DNA of 36,249 nucleotides from Puniceibacterium sp. (GCA_024636635.1 JAGXGV010000125.1:1-36249), one strand, 5' to 3'. Counted from the first letter of the stretch, positions 14,628 through 23,433 are shown. Program-made: numbers and translations. The notes: a model not told the origin generated them from the sequence alone.

Positions 14628-15890
14628 TCAGAGAGAGCGCCACCCGATGTCGTCGCGACAAAAGCCGCCGGGCCAGTTGACCTGATCCAGAAGTGCGTAG
14701 GCCCGGTCCCGCGCCTCTCTCAGGGTCGCTCCGCGGGCGGTGGCATTCAGGACCCGTCCACCCGAGGCTGCGATCCCGCCCCGGGTTTCGACCGTACCGG
14801 CGTGGAACATCATGGTAAAGCTGTTTTCGGGCAGGGTCGCCAGCCCGTCGATCACGTCGCCCCTGACATAGTCACCGGGATAGCCGTTCGCGGCCATGAC
14901 CACGGTCATGGCGTGGTCATCCGCCCAGTTCACCTGCATTTCGCCAAGCCGTTCCTCGGCGCAGGCATGGATCAGGTCCAGCGCCTGCGCGCCAAGGCGC
15001 ATCATCAGCACCTGACATTCCGGATCGCCGAAACGGACATTGTATTCCACCAATCGCGGCCCCTGGTCCGAAATCATCAGACCGACGTAGAGCACGCCCT
15101 GGTATGGGGTGCCGCGGCGGGCCATTTCGGCAATCGTCGGTCTGACAATCTCGGCCATCGCCTGCTCGGCGAGCGCCTCTGTCAGCACTGGCGCCGGGGA
15201 ATAGGCGCCCATGCCGCCGGTGTTGGGGCCGGTGTCGCCCGCGCCGACCCGCTTGTGATCCTGCGCCGTGCCCATCGCAAGCGCATGGGTGCCATCGCAA
15301 AGCACGAAGAAGGATGCCTCTTCGCCGGTCATGAACTCTTCGATCACCACTTCGGCGCCGGCGCCGCCAAAGGCGCCGCCAAACATGTCGTCGATGGCGG
15401 ACTCGGCCTCGGCCAGGGTTTCGGCGATAATCACGCCCTTGCCGGCCGCCAGTCCGTCCGCCTTGATCACGATGGGCGCACCCTGTGCCTGAACATGCGC
15501 CTTGGCGGCGGCAGCGTCGGTGAAATGACCCCAGGCTGCGGTAGGCGCATGGCAGGCGGCACAGATTTCCTTGGTAAAGCTTTTGGACGCCTCGAGCCGG
15601 GCGGCCGCCGCCGAAGGACCAAAGACCAGAAGGCCCGCGTCACGCAGGCGGTCGGCGATACCTGCGGCAAGCGGCGCTTCGGGACCGATGATCACAAGGT
15701 CGATGGCGTTTTCCCCGGCAAATTCGGCCACGGCACCACCATCGTTTATATCGAGCCGCGCACATTCGGCGATCATCGCGATGCCCGCGTTGCCGGGTGC
15801 GACAAACAGCTTGTCGCATTTCGGGTTCTGCAGTGCGGCCCAGGCCAGCGCATGTTCGCGCCCGCCGCTGCCGAGGATAAGGATGTTCAT
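14628..15890 (-). CDS. purD: Phosphoribosylamine-glycine ligase (GAR synthetase)
   Basis: PurD joins glycine to phosphoribosylamine using ATP, the second step of purine synthesis. The 420 residues are of normal length for the monofunctional enzyme. Marks: N-terminal MNILILGSGGREHALAWA, VIIGPEAPLAAGIADRLR, the ATP-grasp region with VIKADGLAAGKGVIIA and EVVIEEFMTGEEASFF, GPNTGGMGAYSPAPV, GVLYVGLM, and VEYNVRFGDPECQVLMMRL with metal ligands. It diverges from xseA with 75 bases between start codons. The plus-strand reading antisense to purD is open and continuous with xseA, but it is a shadow. Confidence 0.97.
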   Translation of the reverse strand: MNILILGSGGREHALAWAALQNPKCDKLFVAPGNAGIAMIAECARLDINDGGAVAEFAGENAIDLVIIGPEAPLAAGIADRLRDAGLLVFGPSAAAARLEASKSFTKEICAACHAPTAAWGHFTDAAAAKAHVQAQGAPIVIKADGLAAGKGVIIAETLAEAESAIDDMFGGAFGGAGAEVVIEEFMTGEEASFFVLCDGTHALAMGTAQDHKRVGAGDTGPNTGGMGAYSPAPVLTEALAEQAMAEIVRPTIAEMARRGTPYQGVLYVGLMISDQGPRLVEYNVRFGDPECQVLMMRLGAQALDLIHACAEERLGEMQVNWADDHAMTVVMAANGYPGDYVRGDVIDGLATLPENSFTMMFHAGTVETRGGIAASGGRVLNATARGATLREARDRAYALLDQVNWPGGFCRDDIGWRSL

Positions 15891-15965
15891 GGGCAGCGCT
15901 CTCCTGCTTGGCCTTCGTCGTCCCGCGTTCTAAGGTTGCGGCAAGGCAAGAGCAAGCGAGGCCGC

Positions 15966-17507
15966 ATGTCCGATCTGATCGACGATTCCCCCGAGGGCGC
16001 CAACGCCCCCGAGTTCACCGTGTCCGAACTGTCGGGGGCGGTGAAGCGCGTGATCGAGGGAGAATTCGGCTTTGTCCGCGTCAGGGGCGAGGTGGGGCGC
16101 GTGTCGCGGCCACGTTCGGGGCATGTGTACCTTGATCTCAAGGATGACCGGTCGGTGATTTCCGGGGTCCTGTGGAAGGGCACGGTACCCAGGCTTCAGA
16201 CCCAGCCCGAAGAGGGCATGGAGGTGGTCGCCACGGGGCGGATCACAACCTTTCCGGGCCAGTCGAAGTACCAGATCGTGATCGAGGATATCCGCCCCGC
16301 AGGCATGGGCGCGCTGATGGCTATGCTCGAGAAACGCAAGGCGGCGCTTCAGGCCGAAGGGCTGTTCGCGCCCGAGCGCAAGCGCCCGCTGCCCTACCTG
16401 CCCGAAGTGATCGGGGTCGTGACATCGCCTTCGGGCGCCGTGATTCGCGATATTCTGCATCGTCTGCGCGAAAGGTTCCCGCGCAAGGTGCTGATCTGGC
16501 CGGTGGCGGTGCAGGGGGCGAAATGCGCGCCCGAAGTGGCGCGCGCCATTGCCGGGTTCAATGCGCTGGTGCCGGGCGGGCCGATCCCGCGGCCCGATCT
16601 GCTGATCGTGGCGCGGGGCGGCGGGTCGATCGAGGATCTCTGGGGCTTCAACGAAGAGATTGTGGTGCGCGCCGCAGCCGATTCGGACATCCCGCTGATT
16701 TCGGCTGTGGGACACGAGACGGACACGACGCTGATCGATTTTGTGTCGGACCGGCGCGCCCCGACCCCGACAGCGGCGGCAGAGCTTGCCGTGCCCGTGC
16801 GACTGGATCTGCTGGCCTGGGTCGGGGACATGCAGGCGCGGCTGGGTCGTGCGCTGGGCCAGCGGCTGGAGGTGCGCGGCCAGCGGCTGCGGGATCTGGC
16901 GCGGGCGATACCGCGCGTCGAGACCTTGCTGGATCAGCCGCGACAAAGGCTCGATCTGTCCGGCGAAAGGCTGGGACAGGCGCTGATCCGTTCCGTGCAG
17001 ATCCGGCGCGTGCGGCTGTCGGAAAGCTCGGGGTCGCTGCGACCGTCCACGCTGGCGATGCGGATCGGTCAGGGGCGCGGGCGGCTTGATGACCGCGCAG
17101 AGCGGTTGGCCCCCGGGTTGATCCGCCTGATCGCGGCCCGGCGCGAGGCGCTGGGGCGTCGTGCGGACCGGTTGTCCGCGCGACCGATCCGGCGGGATCT
17201 GAGCGCCAAGCAGGACCGGCTGGCCGAAGTTTCGCGCCGTTTCGACGACGCGGCCCTGGCGCAGCTTGCGGATCTGCGTCAACGGCTTGAGGCGCTGGAC
17301 CGGCTGCGCGAGACGCTGAGCTACAAGGCGACGCTTGCGCGCGGCTATGCGGTGGTGCGCGGGGACGGGCAGGTTGTGACGGACAAGACCGCCGCCGCTG
17401 CCGCTTCGGGGCTGGAGATCGAGTTCGCCGACGGCCGGTTCCGCATCGGTGGAACGGCACCGAAGAAATCCGCAAAACCCACGCCGGAGCAGGGATCGCT
17501 GTTCTGA
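15966..17507 (+). CDS. xseA: Exodeoxyribonuclease VII large subunit
   Basis: XseA with XseB degrades single-stranded DNA from both ends and is involved in repair. The 513 residues show an N-terminal OB-fold (EFTVSELSGAVKRVIEGEFGFVRVRGEVGRV, SGHVYLDLKDD), then the catalytic domain (IGVVTSPSGAVIRDILHRL, RGGGSIEDLWGFNEE, ISAVGHETDTTLIDFVSDRRAPTPTAAAE) and a long arginine-rich coiled-coil with repeating RL units, ending in RGYAVVR and a short tail. The ATG at 15966 is chosen because homology begins at EFTVSEL; the frame remains open upstream only as an antisense shadow of purD. XseB is not in the window. Confidence 0.96.
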   Translation: MSDLIDDSPEGANAPEFTVSELSGAVKRVIEGEFGFVRVRGEVGRVSRPRSGHVYLDLKDDRSVISGVLWKGTVPRLQTQPEEGMEVVATGRITTFPGQSKYQIVIEDIRPAGMGALMAMLEKRKAALQAEGLFAPERKRPLPYLPEVIGVVTSPSGAVIRDILHRLRERFPRKVLIWPVAVQGAKCAPEVARAIAGFNALVPGGPIPRPDLLIVARGGGSIEDLWGFNEEIVVRAAADSDIPLISAVGHETDTTLIDFVSDRRAPTPTAAAELAVPVRLDLLAWVGDMQARLGRALGQRLEVRGQRLRDLARAIPRVETLLDQPRQRLDLSGERLGQALIRSVQIRRVRLSESSGSLRPSTLAMRIGQGRGRLDDRAERLAPGLIRLIAARREALGRRADRLSARPIRRDLSAKQDRLAEVSRRFDDAALAQLADLRQRLEALDRLRETLSYKATLARGYAVVRGDGQVVTDKTAAAAASGLEIEFADGRFRIGGTAPKKSAKPTPEQGSLF

Positions 17508-17679
17508 CCGGTTTCTGGCTGCGTCTGATCGGTCATGTCGTTTGGGGCGGCCCGGTTTGATCCCGCGGAGCGCGCTGACGCGCGCACCGGTTGGCCTCGT
17601 TACCGGCCTGCGGCCGGCGCCTCAGTCCGCGGGCTGCGCCGTGACGCTCCTGCAACTCGCGCTTGCGCCGGTTGCCTGC

Positions 17680-18084
17680 TCAGACCCCCACATCCGGGCC
17701 GTAGCACAGCATCGGTTCGTCGTCCTGCCTGGCCTCGTAGAGGGTCGTTGCTTCTGAATTGTTCTCGAAAACGGCGCGCAGGCCAGATCCTTCGCGGTAG
17801 AAGCTCCAGCACTGCGGGTCAGGCTTGTCCTCGTAGACAAAGCAGATCTGCCCTGCCTCTTCGTACCAGAATCCATCCTTGCACTGTCCGTCCAGAAAGG
17901 ACCAGCGCACACGGCGGTCGGGCAGATACTCCTCGACCCCGTAGGACTGTCCGGCCTGGCCGAAATAAAGCGTCTTGCCGGTGGCATACCGGTCGAACTC
18001 TGCGCCGGTCATCGGCTGCTGCGCCGCTGCAGGCAGGGCAAGCGACAGGGCGAGAGCGGTAAGGAGGCTGCGAATATGTCTCAT
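17680..18084 (-). CDS. Secreted protein of unknown function (DUF995-like pattern)
   Basis: This 134-residue protein has a signal peptide (MRHIRSLLTALALSLALPAAA-QQ). The mature part reads MTGAEFDRYATGKTLYF, then a block with GVEEYLPDRRVRW, CKDGFWYEEAGQICFVYED and PQCWSFYREG, with four Cys. It is rich in Tyr, Trp and Phe and looks like a small beta-sheet domain. The Y-E-E, W-S-F-Y and T-G-K-T patterns resemble DUF995/DUF2147-type secreted proteins of Rhodobacterales, but I cannot assign it firmly. A ribosome site GAATGAG lies before the ATG. It converges with xseA and lies 67 bases after the alkB-like gene on the same strand. Confidence 0.75.
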   Translation of the reverse strand: MRHIRSLLTALALSLALPAAAQQPMTGAEFDRYATGKTLYFGQAGQSYGVEEYLPDRRVRWSFLDGQCKDGFWYEEAGQICFVYEDKPDPQCWSFYREGSGLRAVFENNSEATTLYEARQDDEPMLCYGPDVGV

Positions 18085-18151
18085 TCAATCAGAGTGCCAG
18101 AGAGCGGGCACGCTTGGAATGGACGAAACGTCGCGCAGGTTAACGAATTCG

Positions 18152-19171
18152 TCAGGAAGACGGACTCCAGGCCCGCACGCGCCGGTCCATGACGCGCCGC
18201 CAGAGCGGCGGGACCAGCGCGATCACAGCCATGACGGGCAGCGATTGCGGCAACATCGGCATGGACCTGCGATCCAGCGTGAGCCCGGGATAGGCGCGTG
18301 CGGGGCGCGCGTGATGGTCGGAATGGCGCGGGGCGTTCAGCATCAGCGCCGAGGAAAAGCCATGCGGGGCGTTCCAGCTGTGCGCAGGGCCGACCGGTTC
18401 CCATCCGTAGGGCGTCTTTCGGCGGCGCAGGCCGTAGTGCTGGACATAGTCCGACAACAGAAGCTGCATCTGCGCATAACCCGCAAGCGCGATCAGCCAG
18501 AGCAGGCCCGCGATCCCGCCAAGCAGCGCCGCCAGCGCGCAGGATGCGAGGGCGCCAACGGCGTAGACGGCGTAGGGCGGGAGGCGGCATGGTCCGGTGT
18601 TGCGTATGCTCCGGGCGCGTTCTGCGGCCAGCCCCTGACGGAAAGAGCCCGCCCAGGCATGCAGGGCGAAAGCGTAGAAACCTTCGCCGAGCCGCGCACT
18701 GTTCGGGTCAAGATCGGTGGCCGCATGGACATGGTGCACGTGGCGGTGCGCCGAGACATGATGGCCAAAAAGCAGCGAGCAGTAGACCGCAATGCCAAGG
18801 CGGCGCGGCCCACGGGCGCTGCGGTGGATCAGTTCGTGTGCGTTCGAATTGCTGATCTGCCCGAGGAACAGCGCAAGCGCGAAGAAGCAGAGCCCCTTTT
18901 CGAGAGGCGCGAGGGCGGGACCGGTCAATGCCGCAATGCCCCCGAAGAGTAGCGGAAAGTGCAGGATGCCCAGCAGCAGCGACAGGCCATGGCCTGCGGG
19001 AAATTCCTGTCCTGTCGGCGCATCGGCGGCAGATACGCCCCCGATGCGGTCCATGAAGGCCGTAAAGGCCGTGATGTAGGCAAGTGCTGCGCCGGACCAG
19101 ATCCCGCCAAACCGCAATCCCAACGCCAGAAGTGCCGCCATGCCCAGCGTGATGATCGCAAAGCGTGCCAT
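18152..19171 (-). CDS. alkB: AlkB-type membrane di-iron hydroxylase (alkane 1-monooxygenase family)
   Basis: AlkB enzymes insert oxygen at terminal carbons of medium-chain alkanes or related chains in the inner membrane. The 339-residue protein has about six membrane helices and the three histidine boxes: HELIH (112-116), HRHVHHVH (142-149) and NAPRHSDHH near residue 285, plus the AlkB signature YVQHYGL, where fatty acid desaturases differ. It is shorter than the usual 370-410 residues. Substrate cannot be read from the sequence. The ATG at 19171 follows AAAGGAG; the frame is open 100 codons further but that part is not AlkB-like. No rubredoxin gene is adjacent; a 2Fe-2S ferredoxin gene lies 0.5 kb upstream on the same strand. 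Confidence 0.88.
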   Translation of the reverse strand: MARFAIITLGMAALLALGLRFGGIWSGAALAYITAFTAFMDRIGGVSAADAPTGQEFPAGHGLSLLLGILHFPLLFGGIAALTGPALAPLEKGLCFFALALFLGQISNSNAHELIHRSARGPRRLGIAVYCSLLFGHHVSAHRHVHHVHAATDLDPNSARLGEGFYAFALHAWAGSFRQGLAAERARSIRNTGPCRLPPYAVYAVGALASCALAALLGGIAGLLWLIALAGYAQMQLLLSDYVQHYGLRRRKTPYGWEPVGPAHSWNAPHGFSSALMLNAPRHSDHHARPARAYPGLTLDRRSMPMLPQSLPVMAVIALVPPLWRRVMDRRVRAWSPSS

Positions 19172-19379
19172 GCCCGCTCCTTTCGCTGCCGCAGGTCCGT
19201 CTGGACGACAGGATGCAACTATCCTGGAATTCCGGCAGCCCTTGGGCCGAACCGCGACATTTCTGAGCCGTTTCGGCTGGTCGAACGACTTTCCGAAGCG
19301 GTGCGGATGCCCATCCCGATGGGCTGCACGATCTGGCCGCCTGACGTCCCAAATAAGCAGCACACTCTCCACCAGCGGC

Positions 19380-19619
19380 TCAGGACCATCCCTGAGTGAC
19401 CCAGGGATTAGTATACGCATGTGCGGGCGCCTTGCCGCGTCTGGCCGACTGGATGGCAGCACGCGCGGCATCGCGGAAATCCAGCGACGCCTCGATCCAA
19501 GCCGTCACGATTTGTTTTCGGTGCGACAGAATCGCGTTGTCCATGATTCTGTCCTGCATGGTCCAAGGGTTAATAACACGGGTCGGGATGTCAGCTGGAG
19601 TGTTGGTGCGTTGATACAT
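19380..19619 (-). CDS. Small protein of unknown function with two NPW motifs
   Basis: This 79-residue reading frame begins at 19619. It contains VINPWTMQDRIMDNAIL and ends TNPWVTQGWS; between them is one amphipathic helix (ASLDFRDAARAAIQSAR). There is no signal peptide, Cys or clear membrane helix. I do not recognise the family. Codon use in the second half is typical of the genome. Its ribosome site (GAAGAAG) lies inside the dispersed intergenic repeat at 19624-19659, so the gene may be expressed by read-through from fdxE. A start at the internal ATG for MQDRI or MDNAI is possible. It might be a lineage-specific gene or chance. Confidence 0.5.
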   Translation of the reverse strand: MYQRTNTPADIPTRVINPWTMQDRIMDNAILSHRKQIVTAWIEASLDFRDAARAAIQSARRGKAPAHAYTNPWVTQGWS

Positions 19620-19623
19620 AAGG

Positions 19624-19659
19624 CCGCTTCTTCGGGTTCCAAATATCCCCGCCCGCGCC
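19624..19659 (-). repeat. Dispersed intergenic repeat, copy 1 (GGATATTTG type)
   Basis: On the minus strand it contains GGATATTTGGAACCCGAAGAAG, matching the copies at 27414-27472 and 34601-34661. It follows the fdxE terminator hairpin on the same strand as fdxE. Confidence 0.65.
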
Positions 19660-19661
19660 GG

Positions 19662-20038
<377 letters not shown>

Positions 20039-20094
20039 CTAGTGAAGCGCGGGCGAACCTGCCAGCCCCTTTTGCAGCCCCGCCCGGCGTACAC

Positions 20095-20127
20095 TTGTCA
20101 CACCCGGCGAATGTTCTATAAATGTTC
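20095..20127 (+). promoter_or_regulatory. Sigma70-type promoter with a LexA (SOS) box over the -10 element
   Basis: TTGTCA (20095-20100), a 16-base spacer and TATAAA (20117-20122) form the promoter. GTTC (20113-20116), seven bases and GTTC (20124-20127) match the alphaproteobacterial SOS operator GTTC-N7-GTTC exactly and overlap the -10, the ideal repressor position. The predicted start is at about 20129, next to the ATG at 20130. Confidence 0.8.
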
Positions 20128-20129
20128 CC

Positions 20130-20540
20130 ATGCAGATTGCAGATTCCCTTTGCCCGCCGTTCCCTGCCGTGCGCACTGCGCCCTGGCCTCGCCCTCCCTC
20201 CAGCCTTCGGGCGTCGGAACTGGAGCGTCCGCCGGGCGGGGCGCGCGTCACCGTGGCGGGGCTTGTCATCCTGCGCCAGCGCCCAGGCACCGCCAAGGGC
20301 GTGATCTTCATGACGCTCGAGGACGAGACCGGTGTCATCAACATCATCGTCTGGCGCGCCCTCTATGAACAGTTCCGCCGCGCCGTCATCTCGGGGCGGC
20401 TTTTGCGGGTCACCGGGCGGCTTCAGCGCGATGGCGGCGTGACCCATGTTCTGGCCGAGCGGATCGAGGACATCTCGCCCCTGCTCGACCGTCTGCTTGA
20501 TCCGGCAGAGGCGCTTTCCCCGGCCCCGCAAAGCCGCTAG
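20130..20540 (+). pseudogene. dnaE2: Truncated error-prone DNA polymerase (DnaE2/ImuC): C-terminal OB-fold only
   Basis: The 136-residue frame is homologous, from about residue 27 on, to the last 105-110 residues of DnaE2/ImuC: LRASELERPPGGARVTVAGL, LRQRPGTAKGVIFMTLED-ETG, a WR-L-Y-EQFRR segment, and GRLQRDGGVTHVLAERIEDISPLL. Full DnaE2 has about 1,050-1,100 residues with PHP and polymerase domains, all missing. The first 26 residues look unrelated. The frame begins two bases after a LexA box, so the SOS promoter of what was probably an imuA-imuB-dnaE2 operon seems joined to the 3' end of its last gene by deletion. There is no ribosome site before ATG 20130; a transcript from the promoter would be nearly leaderless. 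It might be a remnant, or a retained small OB-fold protein. Confidence 0.8.
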
Positions 20541-20584
20541 ACTGGGCCGCAAAGACGTCAACGACCAAAGGCCCGAGCAGCCCC

Positions 20585-21097
20585 ATGACATTCAAGCTGG
20601 CTACAGCCGCCGCCCTTTGTCTGGTTGCGGCCTGCACACCCCGGACCGGCCCCGGCATGCCCGGTCCCGAACAGCAGCCCATGGCCGCCGAACGCCAGGC
20701 CGATGGCACCTGCCAGGCACGCGAAGTGGTTCCCGCAATCTACGAACAGGTGCCTGGACAGGTCCAGGTGGTACAGGCCGAACGCGCCGCCGACGGCACC
20801 GTGATCCGCCCGCCGATCTACCGCAATGCCACCGTGCCCCAGGTCGTTCGCCCGCGTGGCGAGTTGCGCTTTGAAACGCCCTGTCCGGAAACCATGAAGC
20901 CCGAGTTCATCGCGACCCTGCAACGTGCGCTGCTGGCCCGCGGATACTACACCGCTGCGATCACCGGACGCCTCGATCAGGCCACGGTGGCCTCTGTCCG
21001 GCGCTACCAGTCCGACAACGGGATGGACAGCGGTCACCTGTCGATTGAAACGGCGCGCGAACTTGGAATCGTCGCCGTCGAGCAAACTGTCAGCTGA
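20585..21097 (+). CDS. Lipoprotein with a peptidoglycan-binding domain
   Basis: This 170-residue protein has a lipobox LVAAC (lipidated Cys17 after MTFKLATAAALC) and a Pro/Gln-rich segment with GPGMPGPEQQP. The C-terminal domain resembles PG_binding_1 (PF01471): FIATLQRALLARGYYTAAITGRLDQATVASVRRYQSDNG, then LSIETARELGI. Such domains attach outer-membrane lipoproteins to the cell wall. The middle part (CQAREVVPAIYEQVPGQ, then APPIYRNATVPQVV-like text) is common in Rhodobacterales lipoproteins of unknown role. The start follows CAAAGGCCCGAGCAG. It lies 44 bases after the dnaE2 fragment and could be on the same SOS-regulated transcript. Confidence 0.85.
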   Translation: MTFKLATAAALCLVAACTPRTGPGMPGPEQQPMAAERQADGTCQAREVVPAIYEQVPGQVQVVQAERAADGTVIRPPIYRNATVPQVVRPRGELRFETPCPETMKPEFIATLQRALLARGYYTAAITGRLDQATVASVRRYQSDNGMDSGHLSIETARELGIVAVEQTVS

Positions 21098-21308
21098 TCC
21101 GCGCCACCAACCGCAGGCATCATACGCAACGCCTGCCGCAGCCCTGCGGGTCAGTGACAGGACATCCGTGCCCGGCAATTCCTTTCGGCATACATGGCGA
21201 CGGTCAGCCACCTGAAGCCGCGTCCTTACATCCTTCCCCCCTCTCCCAACCACGACAATGTGCATGGAGAGAAGATGGCGGGTAAGAGGTAAATGAACCG
21301 CAAACAGA

Positions 21309-21330
21309 AGCCCGAGACCGGGCTGTTCCT
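21309..21330 (+). terminator. Possible terminator reading plus strand
   Basis: AGCCCG (21309-21314), loop AGAC, CGGGCT (21319-21324) and then GTTCCTTT. It is weak and far (about 210 bases) from the lipoprotein stop. Confidence 0.4.
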
Positions 21331-21342
21331 TTGCGCAAAATG

Positions 21343-21370
21343 AAAAAGCGCCCCGCTGCCGGGACGCTTT
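21343..21370 (-). terminator. Rho-independent terminator of degP
   Basis: On the minus strand AAAGCG-t-CCCG-gcag-CGGG-g-CGCTTT is followed by TTC. It begins 25 bases after the degP stop codon. Confidence 0.75.
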
Positions 21371-21394
21371 GTTGCCTGTCGTGGCAGGATGGCG

Positions 21395-22882
21395 CTATTC
21401 GGACGACAGGCTGAGCGCTACGAAACGCGGATCACCCCCGCGGCGCACCAGCAGCAGAAGCGACTTGCGCCCGGCTTCCTCCGCCTCGTCGATCCGGTCC
21501 TGAAGATCGGACACGCTGAGCACGGCGCTCTGGCCCGCTTCGGTGATCACGTCGCCGGCACGCAGACCTTTTTCAAAAGCTTCCGACCCTTCGTCCACCT
21601 CGGTGACCGCCAGCCCCTTGACCGACTCGGCCAGTTGCAGTTCATCGCGCATTTCTGCGGTCAGCGGGACCAGCGTGAGCCCCAGAAGATCGGTCTCGGA
21701 GGGTTCCTCCTCCTGCTCGGGGTCCGTCTGAGATGCGGGCATCGCGCTTTCGGCTTCTTCCCGGCGACCGAGCTTGATGCGCAGCGTTTCGGTGCTGCCC
21801 TCGCGGTTGACGACCACGCGGACGGTTTTGCCGACTTCGGTATTGCCAACCTGCCGGACCAGACCGCGCGTGTCTGCCACGTCCCTGCCGTCAAAGCTCA
21901 CGATGACATCACCGGACTTCATCCCTGCCTCCATCGCCGGACCTTCGGGGACATCCGTCACCAGAGCGCCGACAGTCGAGTCGAGCCCCATCGCCTCGGC
22001 CACGTCGTCGGTCACATCCTGAATGCGCACACCCAGCCAGCCCCGCCGCGTTTCGCCAAACTCCTTGAGCTGCGTGACCACACGCTGGACCACGTTCGAC
22101 GCCATGGAAAAGCCGATGCCGATCGAGCCGCCGTTGGGCGACAGGATCGCGGTGTTCACGCCGATCACGGCACCATCCATGTTGAACAACGGTCCACCCG
22201 AGTTGCCCCGGTTGATCGCCGCGTCGGTCTGGATGTAGTCGTCATATGTGCCAGAAAGTGCGCGGTTGCGGGCCGATACAATCCCGGCCGAGACCGAAAA
22301 ACCCTGTCCCAGCGGGTTGCCCATCGCCATCACCCAGTCGCCGACCTGTGCGACATCGCTGTCACCGAAGTTCACGAACTTGAGCGGTGTTTCCGCCTCG
22401 ACCTTGAGCAGGGCGATGTCGGTGTTCGGGTCGGTTCCCACCAGCGTCGCGGGCAATTCGAAGCCTTCAAAGAATTCGACCTGAATCTCGTCGGCACCGT
22501 CGATGACGTGGTTGTTCGTCACGACATAGCCATCTTCCGATATGACAAATCCCGAACCCAGTGCCGATGACTGGCGCGGCCGCTCGCCCGGACCGGTGCC
22601 GGGACCGTTGCGATCCTGGAACTCGCGAAAGAAATCCTCGAACGGAGAGCCTTCGGGAACGATTCCCTGCGGCCCCGTGCGCCCGGCTACCGTTGTCGAG
22701 GTGGTAATGTTCACCACCGACGGGCTGATCCGCGAGGCGAGCTCGGCAAAGCTGTTGGGTGCGCCCTGCGCGGCCGCCATGAGAGAGGTCGAAAGGATCA
22801 GGATCATGGACAGCGTCGACAGCCAGAACAGGCGCAGCGGCGTGGCATTTCCACGTGTCCGGGCAATTGCTTGGGGTTTCAA
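21395..22882 (-). CDS. degP: Periplasmic serine protease of the DegP/HtrA (Do) family
   Basis: DegP degrades or refolds misfolded envelope proteins. With the start proposed here (495 residues) it has a signal peptide (about 17-40, ending LMAAAQG), a trypsin-like domain with triad His125 (TNNHVIDG), Asp155 (NTDIALL) and Ser228 (GNSGGPL), and two PDZ domains (RRGWLGVRIQ, and a second from LLGLTLVPL). The start is likely the TTG at 22882, six bases after AGGAG; an in-frame ATG at 22927 lacks such a site and is followed by residues encoded by the ribosome site itself. A TAACTATAC element near 22940 would start transcription close to 22930, fitting the TTG. It is the last gene of the hflK-hflC-DUF2065 group. 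Confidence 0.93.
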   Translation of the reverse strand: MKPQAIARTRGNATPLRLFWLSTLSMILILSTSLMAAAQGAPNSFAELASRISPSVVNITTSTTVAGRTGPQGIVPEGSPFEDFFREFQDRNGPGTGPGERPRQSSALGSGFVISEDGYVVTNNHVIDGADEIQVEFFEGFELPATLVGTDPNTDIALLKVEAETPLKFVNFGDSDVAQVGDWVMAMGNPLGQGFSVSAGIVSARNRALSGTYDDYIQTDAAINRGNSGGPLFNMDGAVIGVNTAILSPNGGSIGIGFSMASNVVQRVVTQLKEFGETRRGWLGVRIQDVTDDVAEAMGLDSTVGALVTDVPEGPAMEAGMKSGDVIVSFDGRDVADTRGLVRQVGNTEVGKTVRVVVNREGSTETLRIKLGRREEAESAMPASQTDPEQEEEPSETDLLGLTLVPLTAEMRDELQLAESVKGLAVTEVDEGSEAFEKGLRAGDVITEAGQSAVLSVSDLQDRIDEAEEAGRKSLLLLVRRGGDPRFVALSLSSE

Positions 22883-22927
22883 GTTGAACTCCTTCTCTAT
22901 GAGGATCAGCCGCGCGGCAGCCTTCAT

Positions 22928-23241
22928 GCCTCTGTATAGTTAAGAACATAAGTGCGTTCGGGCAACACTCAAAGACTGACTTGCCTGATCAAGCGGAAGT
23001 GACAGCGCCGTGAGAGCCTGCGACATGCCGCAGCCTTTCTCCGCAAGCCCCTGCACTCTTGCGCACAGAACCTTAAAATAAGCCCAAGCCCGGGTTGGTG
23101 ATGCGCAAAAACAGGGCCGCGCCGCTGTTGCAAGCGACATGTGCCGCGCGGTGCTGCCGACAGAACCAACAGACAACGGCAGGGTCGGTTCGGCGCACCA
23201 GCCCTGCACCCTTGCCCAGCAGGTCCAGTCGTTGCCAGCCT
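22928..23241. other. 314-base interval before degP without a recognised gene
   Basis: It contains a likely degP promoter (TTGCCC about 22965 and TAACTA/TATACA near 22935-22942 on the minus strand). Short frames here give no protein I recognise. The rest shows no clear repeat or RNA. Confidence 0.5.
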
Positions 23242-23433
23242 TCAGCCGATATTTTGCGCTACCCAGACAAAGATCAGCCCGGATGCGATGGCGCCAAGCC
23301 CGAGCGAGCGTCGCATTTCAACTGGCATGGCACGCAGCGCTTCAAGCAGGCGTTCGACAAGCGAAGGGGCCAGTGCGTACACCAGCCCCTCGATCACGAG
23401 AACCAGACCGATTCCCAGCAGCAGGTCTGCCAT
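23242..23433 (-). CDS. DUF2065 (YjeT-like) inner membrane protein
   Basis: This 63-residue protein has two membrane helices: LLLGIGLVLVIEGLVYALAP and LGLGAIASGLIFVWVAQ. The pattern of an Glu inside the first helix followed by P-x3-E-R is that of DUF2065 (E. coli YjeT). Its ATG overlaps the hflC stop (TAATG, one base shared), so it is translationally coupled to hflC. The family usually sits next to hflKC, suggesting a role with the FtsH regulatory complex, but none is proven. Confidence 0.87.
   Translation of the reverse strand: MADLLLGIGLVLVIEGLVYALAPSLVERLLEALRAMPVEMRRSLGLGAIASGLIFVWVAQNIG

Noticed and set aside
14802..15965. A long plus-strand open frame continuing into xseA (would give a 901-residue protein)
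   Set aside because: It is the antisense of purD; residues before the xseA ATG have no exonuclease VII similarity and the purD strand has all the family motifs.
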